From Brevundimonas sp. (GTDB taxonomy: Bacteria; Pseudomonadota; Alphaproteobacteria; Caulobacterales; Caulobacteraceae): a DNA stretch of 15,399 bases. The position numbers were made by a program, and so were the translations under genes. The stretch covers positions 1 to 15,399 of the forward strand of contig JADCBH010000303.1 in assembly GCA_020253595.1 (NCBI GenBank), in the 5' to 3' direction. The number at the start of each line of letters is the position of its first letter. Within the stretch, counting starts at the first letter, position 1. Shown here piece by piece: positions 1 through 5,270 of the stretch. The notes under the pieces were generated by a model. The model was not told the DNA's origin. It ran no database searches and saw only the letters and a program-made list of their open reading frames with translations.

Positions 1-761
1 CAATCGTTAGGATGTCGAGACAATGCGACGGTTCGCTTCGGAGCTACGGCGCAGAGAAGCATGAGAGAGCTACAAAACTGCGCGCAAATCGCGAACAGTT
101 CTTCTGGTTCATTCAGGCCCCAAGCATACGAGAACTGATCGCCAATGTCGGTGTTGACGCGCGCCCCAATAGTTCGATTTGGCAATATGCTTTCGAGTGA
201 CGAGAATAAGTCTGCGCCGGCAGGTATCTGAAGCTGGCTCCAGCGGACCAAAACCACGCTGTCCAAATCGGCGATCGATCCCAACTCTTTGTATCGGGTA
301 GCCAACGCTAGCTTGCGACCAACTATGGTGGCGGCGGCGTGGAAACCTTTCGGCACGCCAGCCAAAGGAACATCTTCGAGGAATTCTCCCTTGGGAAGTT
401 CGAGGCCATAGTCACGCAACGCTCGTCGCTTGAGGCCTGCGGAAAGATCCAACTTTGGCAACAGCGACGGGGCATTGTTCATTACGCCTTGGAGTAAACG
501 CGAGGCGTCTTTTTCGTCATAGCGACTATCATTCCGATCCATGAGGCGCGTGTAGAACCCGAACACCAACTCATCGATTCGGGTCGCAGACTGACAGTTC
601 TGACATGCCGGGAACTCAAAACCCTCGGGCCCGATGCGTTTCCAGAAGAACGTTCGAGCAGGTACGTGGTCAATCGTTACCGCCTCAACGGCGCCTCCGC
701 AGAAGCAGCAGTGTGAATGAGCCTGCAAAAACTTCGAAGTTCGTTTCGATTTGTCGCCCAT
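1..761 (-). CDS. HNH-like zinc-binding protein, 3' end cut by window edge
   Basis: Reading the minus strand from the ATG at 761 gives 253 codons without a stop; the frame runs off the left edge, so the C terminus is missing. The N-terminal region looks like an HNH-type nuclease fold. It has a CxxC pair at Cys18/Cys21, a beta-hairpin Asp-His pair at Asp31-His32 (TIDHVPAR), and a second CxxC at Cys53/Cys56 followed by an acidic turn. In the HNH relatives I know, an Asn usually follows the last Cys; here it is Gln57, so metal binding or catalysis may be altered. The remaining 190 residues match nothing I recognise and show no membrane segment. Base composition is low for this window (rows 1-180 are 50-57% GC by count), with TTG, TTA, ATA and CGA codons rare in the neighbours, which suggests acquired DNA. 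The nuclease role is inferred from the motif only. Confidence 0.72.
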   Translation of the reverse strand, partial: MGDKSKRTSKFLQAHSHCCFCGGAVEAVTIDHVPARTFFWKRIGPEGFEFPACQNCQSATRIDELVFGFYTRLMDRNDSRYDEKDASRLLQGVMNNAPSLLPKLDLSAGLKRRALRDYGLELPKGEFLEDVPLAGVPKGFHAAATIVGRKLALATRYKELGSIADLDSVVLVRWSQLQIPAGADLFSSLESILPNRTIGARVNTDIGDQFSYAWGLNEPEELFAICAQFCSSLMLLCAVAPKRTVALSRHPND

Positions 762-790
762 GCGCAATCCACTAGCGTATCTCACACCTC

Positions 791-966
791 CTTTCGTCAT
801 CCTCCGGCAAGCCGCGCCTTCGCGGCGCAGACCGGGGGACGCAGCGGCGCGCGGGAGCGCGAACCTGTTGCGGACACCGGCGGCTGACATCGTGCGTGAA
901 AAGGTCGCCTTCGGCGCCGCTGCGTCCCCCGGTCTCCGCTGCGCTTCGCCGGAGGATGACGAAAAA
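791..966. repeat. Long palindromic intergenic element, copy A
   Basis: The left end CTTTCGTCATCCTCCGGC at 791 is mirrored by GCCGGAGGATGACGAAAA at 948-965. The arms keep matching inward: AGACCGGGGGACGCAGCGGC on the left pairs with its complement in 907-939. The left arm contains a nested GC hairpin (GCCGCG, CCTT loop, CGCGGC, about 811-826). The whole unit could fold into a long bulged stem. It lies 30 bp upstream of the HNH-like start and resembles copies B and C further on. Region 762-1087 holds this element and the tandem array next to it; I see no gene in it. Palindromes starting CGTCATTCC/CGTCATCC are a known kind of alphaproteobacterial REP-like repeat, but the exact family is not named here. 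Confidence 0.8.
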
Positions 967-1076
967 GGGGGTGTGCGTTCGCTGCACGATGACGAAAGAG
1001 GGGGGTGTGCTCTCCCCAGGATTGACGAAAGAGGGGGGCGCTTCGCCGGAGGATGACGAACGGGAGGGGTGCGGAT
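944..1076. repeat. Degenerate tandem array, four units of 31-33 bp
   Basis: Four units each contain TGACGAA followed by a purine/G run (AAGGGGG, AGAGGGGGG, AGAGGGGGG, CGGGAGGGG). The TGAC cores sit at 957, 990, 1023 and 1054, giving spacings of 33, 33 and 31. The first and fourth units also share CTTCGCCGGAGGATGACGAA, which is the right end of palindrome A. The array therefore looks like repeated duplication of one terminus of that element. It ends about 12 bp before the GIY-YIG start codon. Spacing and degeneracy do not fit a CRISPR. Confidence 0.75.
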
Positions 1077-1087
1077 AGGTTGTCCGA

Positions 1088-1432
1088 ATGGGGACGCACC
1101 GCACCTTTATCGCGACCTACATCATGGCCAGCGGGCGGAACGGCTGGGTCTATATCGGGTCAAGCTCGAACCTGCACGCGCGCGTCTGGCAGCACAAGAA
1201 CGGCACCCATCCGGACGGCTACTCCGCCGAGCACGGCTGCGTTCACCTGGTCTGGTACGAGCAGCATCAATGGGTCGTCGATGCGATCCGACGCGAACGG
1301 CGGCTGAAGAAATGGATGCGGGACTGGAAGCTGAAGCTGATCGAGGACGCCAATCCGGAATGGCTGGACCTCGCGGCAGACTGGTATCCCGTCAACGATC
1401 CGAACTGGGAGCCGCCGACCGAGGAGGACTAG
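1088..1432 (+). CDS. Solo GIY-YIG domain protein (YhbQ/UPF0213-like)
   Basis: This 114-residue protein is a single GIY-YIG nuclease-type domain. The first motif reads ATYIMASGRNGWVYIGSSS (the GIY and YIG strands), followed by the conserved Arg of RVWQHKNG. A WYE strand and the helix IRRERRLKKWMRDWK carry the glutamate usually assigned to metal binding. The tail NPEWLDLAADWY is typical of the short stand-alone family. No DNA-binding domain is attached. Such small proteins are common in Alphaproteobacteria and their cellular role is mostly unproven. The ATG at 1088 is chosen because the domain starts within ten residues; no strong ribosome-binding site is visible (GATAGG lies rather far upstream). 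The gene is bracketed by palindrome A with its tandem array on the left and palindrome B on the right. Confidence 0.9.
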   Translation: MGTHRTFIATYIMASGRNGWVYIGSSSNLHARVWQHKNGTHPDGYSAEHGCVHLVWYEQHQWVVDAIRRERRLKKWMRDWKLKLIEDANPEWLDLAADWYPVNDPNWEPPTEED

Positions 1433-1447
1433 CAGCCCCGTCCTTTG

Positions 1448-1504
1448 CTTTCGTCATCTTCCGCAAGCCGCGTCTTCGCGGCGCAGTCCGGGGGACGACG
1501 AAAG
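1448..1504. repeat. Short palindromic element, copy B
   Basis: This unit begins CTTTCGTCATCTTCCGC and ends ACGACGAAAG, so its termini are complementary like those of copies A and C. The first 49 bp closely follow the left arm of copy A, including the nested hairpin around CTTCGCGG and the run CCGGGGGACG. The remainder is missing, so B looks like a solo arm or an internally deleted copy. It starts 15 bp after the GIY-YIG stop codon. Confidence 0.75.
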
Positions 1505-1521
1505 GAAGAAAGGCAAAGAGA

Positions 1522-1541
1522 CCCCCGCGTCTCCACGGGGG
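1522..1541 (-). terminator. Hairpin with T-rich trail on the minus strand
   Basis: CCCCCG at 1522-1527 pairs perfectly with CGGGGG at 1536-1541 around an 8-nt loop. Read on the minus strand it is followed by TCTCTTTGCCTTTCTTTCC, a pyrimidine trail typical of an intrinsic terminator; on the plus strand no T run follows. GAGAC at 1518-1522 and GTCTC at 1529-1533 could form a competing stem. No convincing minus-strand gene lies immediately upstream of it, so its client is unclear. Confidence 0.45.
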
Positions 1542-1609
1542 CCTACGGTCTCCTCGCCGCCGGGCGTCCTCGGTCTAGGAGTTGAGCAGGAAACCGCGCT
1601 CGACCCTCG

Positions 1610-1630
1610 CCCTCTCCCAACGGGAGAGGG
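1610..1630. repeat. REP-like hairpin (CCCTCTCCC / GGGAGAGGG)
   Basis: CCCTCTCCC (1610-1618) and GGGAGAGGG (1622-1630) form a perfect 9-bp stem with a 3-nt loop AAC. This core, with GCC flanks, is a widespread proteobacterial extragenic palindrome type. It lies upstream of the proline-rich gene and may also act as a processing or termination hairpin. Confidence 0.6.
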
Positions 1631-1697
1631 GCCGCACCCCGCCTTGCGATTACGCCCATCGAGGCGCACCCTCCCGGCGGAAACTGGAGACCGGTCG

Positions 1698-2027
1698 ATG
1701 ATGATCCTGGTGATGATGGCCGTCGCGGCCCTGCTGCCGGGCGAGCCGCCCCAGCAACGCCGACCCACGCCGCCCGCGCCGACCGTGTCGGAGTCTCCGA
1801 CGCCGCCGCCGCTTCAGACCGCGCCGGTCCGGACCGCCCCGCCCTCGACGCCGACCCCGCCCGAGCCCGCCCAGGTGACCATCCCCCTGTGCCCCGCCCC
1901 GACCGGCGGCGTCCCCATGAGCACGGGCAACGCGGCGGGCACCCTTTCCGGCCCGGTCTCGACCACCGCCACCAGCACCAGCTGCAGCACCAGCCCAGCC
2001 CTCAGCGTCCCCCTGACCCCGCACTAG
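1698..2027 (+). CDS. Small proline-rich exported protein of unknown function
   Basis: The 109-residue product starts MMILVMMAVAALLPGEPP, a hydrophobic segment of about 13 residues that could be a signal peptide or anchor. A Pro/Thr-rich stretch follows to about residue 60 (repeats such as TPPAP, TPPPL, PTPPEP). The Thr/Ser-rich tail carries two cysteines, Cys65 and Cys96, which could form one disulfide. Start choice: this ATG has CTGGAGA about 9 nt upstream, and the export segment begins directly at it, while a longer frame from 1644 adds an arginine-rich tail-like prefix. Nearly every codon ends in G or C, which supports coding. The stop lies 9 bp before palindrome C. I recognise no family; a low-complexity periplasmic or surface protein is the safest description. 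Confidence 0.55.
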   Translation: MMILVMMAVAALLPGEPPQQRRPTPPAPTVSESPTPPPLQTAPVRTAPPSTPTPPEPAQVTIPLCPAPTGGVPMSTGNAAGTLSGPVSTTATSTSCSTSPALSVPLTPH

Positions 2028-2035
2028 GGGGCCTT

Positions 2036-2218
2036 CTTTCGTCATTCCGGGCGTACCCCGGCGAAAGCCGGGGGGAGACCCGGAACAGGGCGGCGCGCGG
2101 GAGCGCAGCGGAGGCGAAATGCGTCCGCCAGCGGCGTGCGTGGCAGTTTCGCGCTCCCGCGCGCCGCCTTGTTCCGGGTCTCTGGTCGCAGCGCTCCCGT
2201 CGCCCGGAATGACGAAAG
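2036..2218. repeat. Long palindromic intergenic element, copy C (183 bp)
   Basis: CTTTCGTCATTCCGGGCG at 2036 is mirrored by CGCCCGGAATGACGAAAG ending at 2218. Inner arms also match: AGACCCGGAACA, GGCGGCGCGCGGGAGCG and CGAAA on the left pair with their complements on the right. Unpaired stretches of about 17-22 bp lie between the blocks, and the central loop is about 28 nt. The GCGCGCGGGAGCGC block also occurs in copy A at about 848-860. The element sits between the proline-rich gene and the rhomboid gene. Confidence 0.85.
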
Positions 2219-2297
2219 TCAGGAGGCGCGAGCGTCGAAAGGGGAAGCAACGCCGCACCTCTGGCGCCCCCGCCCGCCGCCAACCATCTCCTCCCCC

Positions 2298-2990
2298 ATG
2301 CCCCGCGCCTCCGCCCTCTCCCGCGTGACGGACCGGCCGCGCTCCGGCGACGGCGGGTGGCCCGGCTATCTGCTGGGGGCGCTGTTTGCCGGTGTGGCGG
2401 GGTGGCAGATGTCCAGTGGCGGGCCTATCCCGTGGGCCCTGTCGATCCCGGCGCTGAGCGAGGGCCGCTACGAGACGATCCTGACCCATATGGTCAGCCA
2501 CGCGGGCCTTGGGCATCTGATGATGAACACCCTGGCGCTGCTGACCTTCAGCCCCATCGTGGTGCGAGCGATGAAGCGCGGCCGGGGTGGCCTGCCCATG
2601 ATCGTGCGCTACCTGTTGTTCTTCCTGCTGGGCGGCATGGCCTCGGCGGGGCTGTTCATGGCCCTGAACCTCAACCAGACCCTGCCCATGCTGGGGGCGT
2701 CGGGGGCCATCTGCGCGCTTTGGGGCCTGCTGGCCCGCATCGACCCGGAAGACGGGCCGGACAAGGCCCTGTGGTCGCCCCATGCGCTGCGGGTCACGCG
2801 CGATTTCGCGATCTCCAACGCCATCCTGGTGTTGCTGATCAACGGTCTGGCCGCCGCCACCGGCGCGCCCGGCGGTATCGCCTGGGAGGCGCATCTGGGC
2901 GGCTATCTGTTCGGGATCCTGTTCGGAACCCTGTTCCTGCCGCGACGCCCGCCGCCACCGCCCATGGGGCCGTGGGGACCGCGCGTCTGA
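2298..2990 (+). CDS. Rhomboid family intramembrane serine protease
   Basis: The 230-residue membrane protein has the rhomboid signature. HLMMN carries His73 and Asn77 (oxyanion side), GASGA holds the nucleophile Ser135, and EAHLGGYLFG supplies the partner His199. About six hydrophobic segments are visible: 21-37, 68-88, 101-123, 131-147, 170-188 and 197-214. The protein ends in a proline run and PWGPRV, with no soluble domain. Rhomboids cleave substrate transmembrane helices inside the inner membrane; the substrate cannot be told. The frame is open from 2136, but that prefix is translated from palindrome C, so I place the start at the ATG at 2298 although its ribosome-binding site is poor. 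A 7-bp hairpin follows the stop directly. Confidence 0.88.
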   Translation: MPRASALSRVTDRPRSGDGGWPGYLLGALFAGVAGWQMSSGGPIPWALSIPALSEGRYETILTHMVSHAGLGHLMMNTLALLTFSPIVVRAMKRGRGGLPMIVRYLLFFLLGGMASAGLFMALNLNQTLPMLGASGAICALWGLLARIDPEDGPDKALWSPHALRVTRDFAISNAILVLLINGLAAATGAPGGIAWEAHLGGYLFGILFGTLFLPRRPPPPPMGPWGPRV

Positions 2991-2993
2991 ACG

Positions 2994-3014
2994 CTACGTC
3001 CGATTCTGACGTAG
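2994..3014 (+). terminator. 7-bp hairpin just after the rhomboid stop
   Basis: CTACGTC (2994-3000) and GACGTAG (3008-3014) form a perfect stem around the loop CGATTCT, starting 3 nt after the stop codon. There is no T run behind it, so it may be a 3'-end-protecting hairpin rather than an efficient intrinsic terminator. Confidence 0.35.
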
Positions 3015-3069
3015 GGCTCGGTTAGAGTGGCCTCCGATGGGTCCGCAACCTTCTCCCGGCGCGACCGCA

Positions 3070-3141
3070 TGGACGGGATGCACTGCATGGACTCCCTGGA
3101 CTCCGTGGACTCCTTGGACTCCCTGCACGGCATGCACCCCG
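3070..3141. repeat. Minisatellite, eight tandem 9-bp units (TGSACNNNN)
   Basis: Eight consecutive 9-mers all begin TG(G/C)AC. The central four are TGGACTCC plus C, G, T or C (3088-3123); the outer units are TGGACGGGA, TGCACTGCA, TGCACGGCA and TGCACCCCG. Read on the plus strand in the frame of the ATG at 3037 they encode Trp/Cys-Thr-Pro/Ala/Gly tripeptides. In that frame all Thr codons vary only at the third base. The region between the rhomboid stop and the 27-codon ORF holds this array, the hairpin at 2994 and nothing else I can support. Confidence 0.8.
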
Positions 3142-3162
3142 TTTTTGCGGACCACCCCGGCC

Positions 3163-3246
3163 CTACAGCAGGACGGCGAAGATCAGGCTGACGACGGCGA
3201 TGTCGAAGACGCGGGCGGCGGCCGAGAGGGCGGAGGAGGCGAACAT
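3163..3246 (-). CDS. Candidate 27-residue single-helix membrane peptide
   Basis: The minus-strand ORF from ATG at 3246 encodes a short amphipathic start (MFASSALSAAARVFD) and a hydrophobic run IAVVSLIFAVLL ending at the stop. Every codon ends in G or C, as in real genes of this window and unlikely by chance even at this base composition. It lies 70 nt downstream of the unknown gene at 3317-3637 on the same strand, behind a GC hairpin. No clear ribosome-binding site is visible. I know no named family for it. It could be a small membrane protein of the phaR transcription unit, or a chance ORF. Confidence 0.4.
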   Translation of the reverse strand: MFASSALSAAARVFDIAVVSLIFAVLL

Positions 3247-3293
3247 GGGCAAAGGCTCGACGGCGAGGGGACGATTAACCCCGTCCCTGCAAG

Positions 3294-3315
3294 CCCCGGG
3301 CCAGTTTTCCCGGGG
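3294..3315 (-). terminator. GC hairpin after the phaR-linked unknown gene
   Basis: CCCCGGG (3294-3300) and CCCGGGG (3309-3315) form a perfect 7-bp stem around an 8-nt loop, placed 2 nt beyond the stop of the gene at 3317-3637. On the minus strand no T run follows, so it is a weak terminator or a 3'-end stabiliser. Confidence 0.35.
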
Positions 3316-3316
3316 G

Positions 3317-3637
3317 TCAGACCTCGGTCTTCTTAACCACGCCCGCCGGGGGGCGACGGTCCTTGTCGCCCGAGTATTCGGCCCCGAGGTAGGTCGAGCG
3401 CGCCTTGTCCAGCACGGGTGGCCCGCCCTTCAGGCCGCGCTTCTGGCCCGACTGGCCGATCAGCTGGGCGGCAAAGGCAGCCGCCGGGTCCAGCGGCGGC
3501 CCGTCCTCGGCAGGGTTTGCCGGTTCGACGGTTTCCTGCACCCGCACAGGCAGGGTCGATCCGGACGCGGCCGCCTTGGCCGCCTCGCGCCGGTCGGCGG
3601 CGCTGCGCCGTTCGGCGTCGCGGCGGTCGCCGGTCAT
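3317..3637 (-). CDS. Unknown 106-residue protein translationally linked to phaR
   Basis: The product is soluble and charged. Residues 1-22 are rich in Arg, Asp and Glu (MTGDRRDAERRSAADRREAA). Residues 25-50 are Pro-rich and probably disordered. A helix-like AAAFAAQLIGQSGQKRG follows at 52-68, and the tail contains YLGAEYSGDKDRRPPAGVVKKTEV. The ATG at 3637 lies 4 nt after the phaR stop, so translational coupling is likely; an upstream open frame extends into phaR antisense codons and is rejected. There is no signal peptide and no cysteine. I do not recognise a named family. Position next to phaR suggests a link to polyhydroxyalkanoate granules or to PhaR itself, but that is only context. Confidence 0.75.
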   Translation of the reverse strand: MTGDRRDAERRSAADRREAAKAAASGSTLPVRVQETVEPANPAEDGPPLDPAAAFAAQLIGQSGQKRGLKGGPPVLDKARSTYLGAEYSGDKDRRPPAGVVKKTEV

Positions 3638-3641
3638 GGCC

Positions 3642-4277
3642 TTACGCCCCTCGCGTGGAGGCCAGGCGATCGATCTGGGCGCGCATCTCGTCCATCTGGC
3701 GGCGCATCTCGTCCAGCGCCGGGTCGGCGGCGGGCGCGGGCGCGGCATGGGTCGTGGCCGGGGGCTCGGACGGCGCGCTGCGGCCGAGCGCAAAGGCCGG
3801 GAACATCTTCATGGCCTGTTCGAACATCGCCATGTTCTGCTTGGCGGCGGCCTCCATCATGCCGGCCCCCATCATGCCGCCGGGCATGGCCCCCACGGCC
3901 TTGGTCATCTGGTCGCGGAAGGTTTCCTGCTGGCGCGAGAAGTTCTCCAGCGACATCTGCAGATAGCTGGGCAGGACCCCCTCCATCTGGCCGCCGTAGA
4001 AGCCGATCAGCTGGCGCAGGAACTGGACGGGAAGCAGGGCCTGGCCCCGGCTTTCTTCCTCGAAGATGATCTGGGTCAGGATCTGGCGCGTCAGATCCTC
4101 GTTGGTCTTGGCGTCAAAGACGACGAAATCGACGCCTTCGCGGACCATGCGGGCCAGGTCCTCGAGCGTGACGTAGGCGGAGCTGGCGGTGTTGTAGAGG
4201 CGACGGTTGGCGTATTTCTTGATGACGACGGCTTCGCCATCCCTGGCTTTGCCGTTCGGCTGGGTGCTGTCGGCCAC
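3642..4277 (-). CDS. phaR: Polyhydroxyalkanoate synthesis repressor PhaR
   Basis: The 211-residue protein begins with the PHB accumulation regulator DNA-binding domain: IKKYANRRLYNTASSAYVTL at about residues 19-38, followed by LEDLARMVREG. The central PHB_acc-type region (residues 55-125, KTNEDLTRQILTQIIFEEE to FSRQQETFRDQM) is also typical. The C-terminal part is Met/Ala-rich and ends in a coiled-coil-like segment (188-206, LDEMRRQMDEMRAQIDRL). PhaR proteins bind both DNA upstream of phasin and pha genes and the polymer itself, releasing repression when granules form. The start is GTG at 4277, preceded by GGGATGGAA; the nearby ATG at 4285 is out of frame. Upstream on the same strand lies the hemolysin III-like gene, 102 nt away. 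phaA is nearby but divergently placed, and phaB and phaC are not in the window. Confidence 0.95.
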   Translation of the reverse strand: MADSTQPNGKARDGEAVVIKKYANRRLYNTASSAYVTLEDLARMVREGVDFVVFDAKTNEDLTRQILTQIIFEEESRGQALLPVQFLRQLIGFYGGQMEGVLPSYLQMSLENFSRQQETFRDQMTKAVGAMPGGMMGAGMMEAAAKQNMAMFEQAMKMFPAFALGRSAPSEPPATTHAAPAPAADPALDEMRRQMDEMRAQIDRLASTRGA

Positions 4278-4379
4278 GGTTCCATCCCTGCAGTGGAGGC
4301 GTCCTTATCCCGCAGCGCAGCGTCGGGCGAAAGGGGTCATGACGGTTTCGTGTCGGAGCCGCCTTCGGGCCCGTCGGGA

Positions 4380-5090
4380 TCAGGCCAGATTGGGCGCCAG
4401 CACCACGCCGACCAAGACGGCGGCCCAGTGCACGCCCGCGCCCGCCACGACGAAGCCATGCCAGATGGCCCGGCGGTACTTCAGCTTGGGCGAGATGAAG
4501 AACAGGACCCCCGCCGTATAGATCAGCCCTCCGAGCACCAGCAGGCCCAGCGCGATCGGATGGACCGTGTCGATCAGGGGCTTGAGCGCGATCACCGCGA
4601 TCCAGCCGAACACGACATAGACGCCGCTCCAGAAGGCATCCGACAGACGCGGCAGGATCAGCTTGGCCCCCACGCCCGCGAAGGCGATCAGCCAGACCAC
4701 GAGCGTGAAGCCGATGGACCACCAGCCCTCGAACCTCTGGGTCGTGAAGGGGGTGTAGCTGCCGGCGATCATCAGGAAGATGGCCGCCTCGTCCAGGCGC
4801 CGCAGCACGGGCCGCGCCGCGCCGGGCCGGGTCAGGTTGTAGACGGTCGAAGCCGTCAGCATGGCCACCAGGCACAGGGCATAGATGGCGGTCGCCATCA
4901 CCACGCCCACGCCACCGTTCAGGGCCGACAGCACGGCCAGGACGATGCCGCCCACGGCCGCCAGCGTCAGGCCGACGGTGTGCACCACCAGATCGGCGAT
5001 ATGTTCGGCCGGCGACTGGTAATGCTCCTCCAGATCGATCTGATCGGGGGTGCAAAGGCGGCGGACGTGGCTTCTGAGCGCTTCCAGCAT
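4380..5090 (-). CDS. Hemolysin III / PAQR family integral membrane protein
   Basis: The 236-residue protein has seven hydrophobic segments and the family landmarks. YQSPAEHIADLVVHTVG lies at 24-40, LTASTVYNLT at 78-87, RRLDEAAIFLMIAGSYTPF at 97-115, and KLKYRRAIWHGFVVAGAGVHWAAV at 202-225. His211 and His221 correspond to the C-terminal metal-binding histidines of PAQR proteins. The usual YH in segment 2 is Tyr84-Asn85, and the family DH is Asp100-Glu101, so the metal site is altered compared with the canonical set. The biochemical role of bacterial members (YqfA/TrhA type) is uncertain; links to membrane energetics have been proposed. The ATG at 5090 gives the expected family length; the frame stays open far upstream but as antisense of phaA. 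Divergent from phaA across 180 bp. Confidence 0.9.
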   Translation of the reverse strand: MLEALRSHVRRLCTPDQIDLEEHYQSPAEHIADLVVHTVGLTLAAVGGIVLAVLSALNGGVGVVMATAIYALCLVAMLTASTVYNLTRPGAARPVLRRLDEAAIFLMIAGSYTPFTTQRFEGWWSIGFTLVVWLIAFAGVGAKLILPRLSDAFWSGVYVVFGWIAVIALKPLIDTVHPIALGLLVLGGLIYTAGVLFFISPKLKYRRAIWHGFVVAGAGVHWAAVLVGVVLAPNLA

Positions 5091-5270
5091 GGTCGCATCA
5101 ACCTGGCAGTTCTGCCTCTCGTTCCCTGCATATTGGGCGAAGACGATGACTTTCACCTGAACGACATCGCCGAGGGTGACGAAAGACAGCGGATGCGGCA
5201 GAAACGCCACGCAAACTTGCCGACCGCCTAACGGCCTCCCCGCCCGGCAAGGTCCGATCAAGGATTTCCA

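Noticed and set aside
944..1076. Possible CRISPR array
   Set aside because: Only four degenerate units, spacers not distinct, no cas genes, and the unit is a piece of palindrome A.
751..1078. Plus-strand ORFs encoding DDE-R-GG repeats
   Set aside because: They are translations of palindrome A and the tandem array; both strands and several frames are open there by base composition.
1650..2894. 414-codon minus-strand ORF
   Set aside because: It is antisense to the proline-rich and rhomboid genes, crosses palindrome C, and encodes Gly/Arg/His-rich sequence with no family motif.
3405..5231. 608-codon plus-strand ORF
   Set aside because: Antisense shadow of phaR, its linked gene and the hemolysin III-like gene, which have clear family motifs.
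4278..5270. PhaR binding site of the CTGC(N)GCAG type
   Set aside because: I looked in both gaps around the hemolysin III-like gene; CTGCAG at about 4289 and GCTGCGCTGCG-like sequence near 4312 are suggestive but lack the proper spacing.
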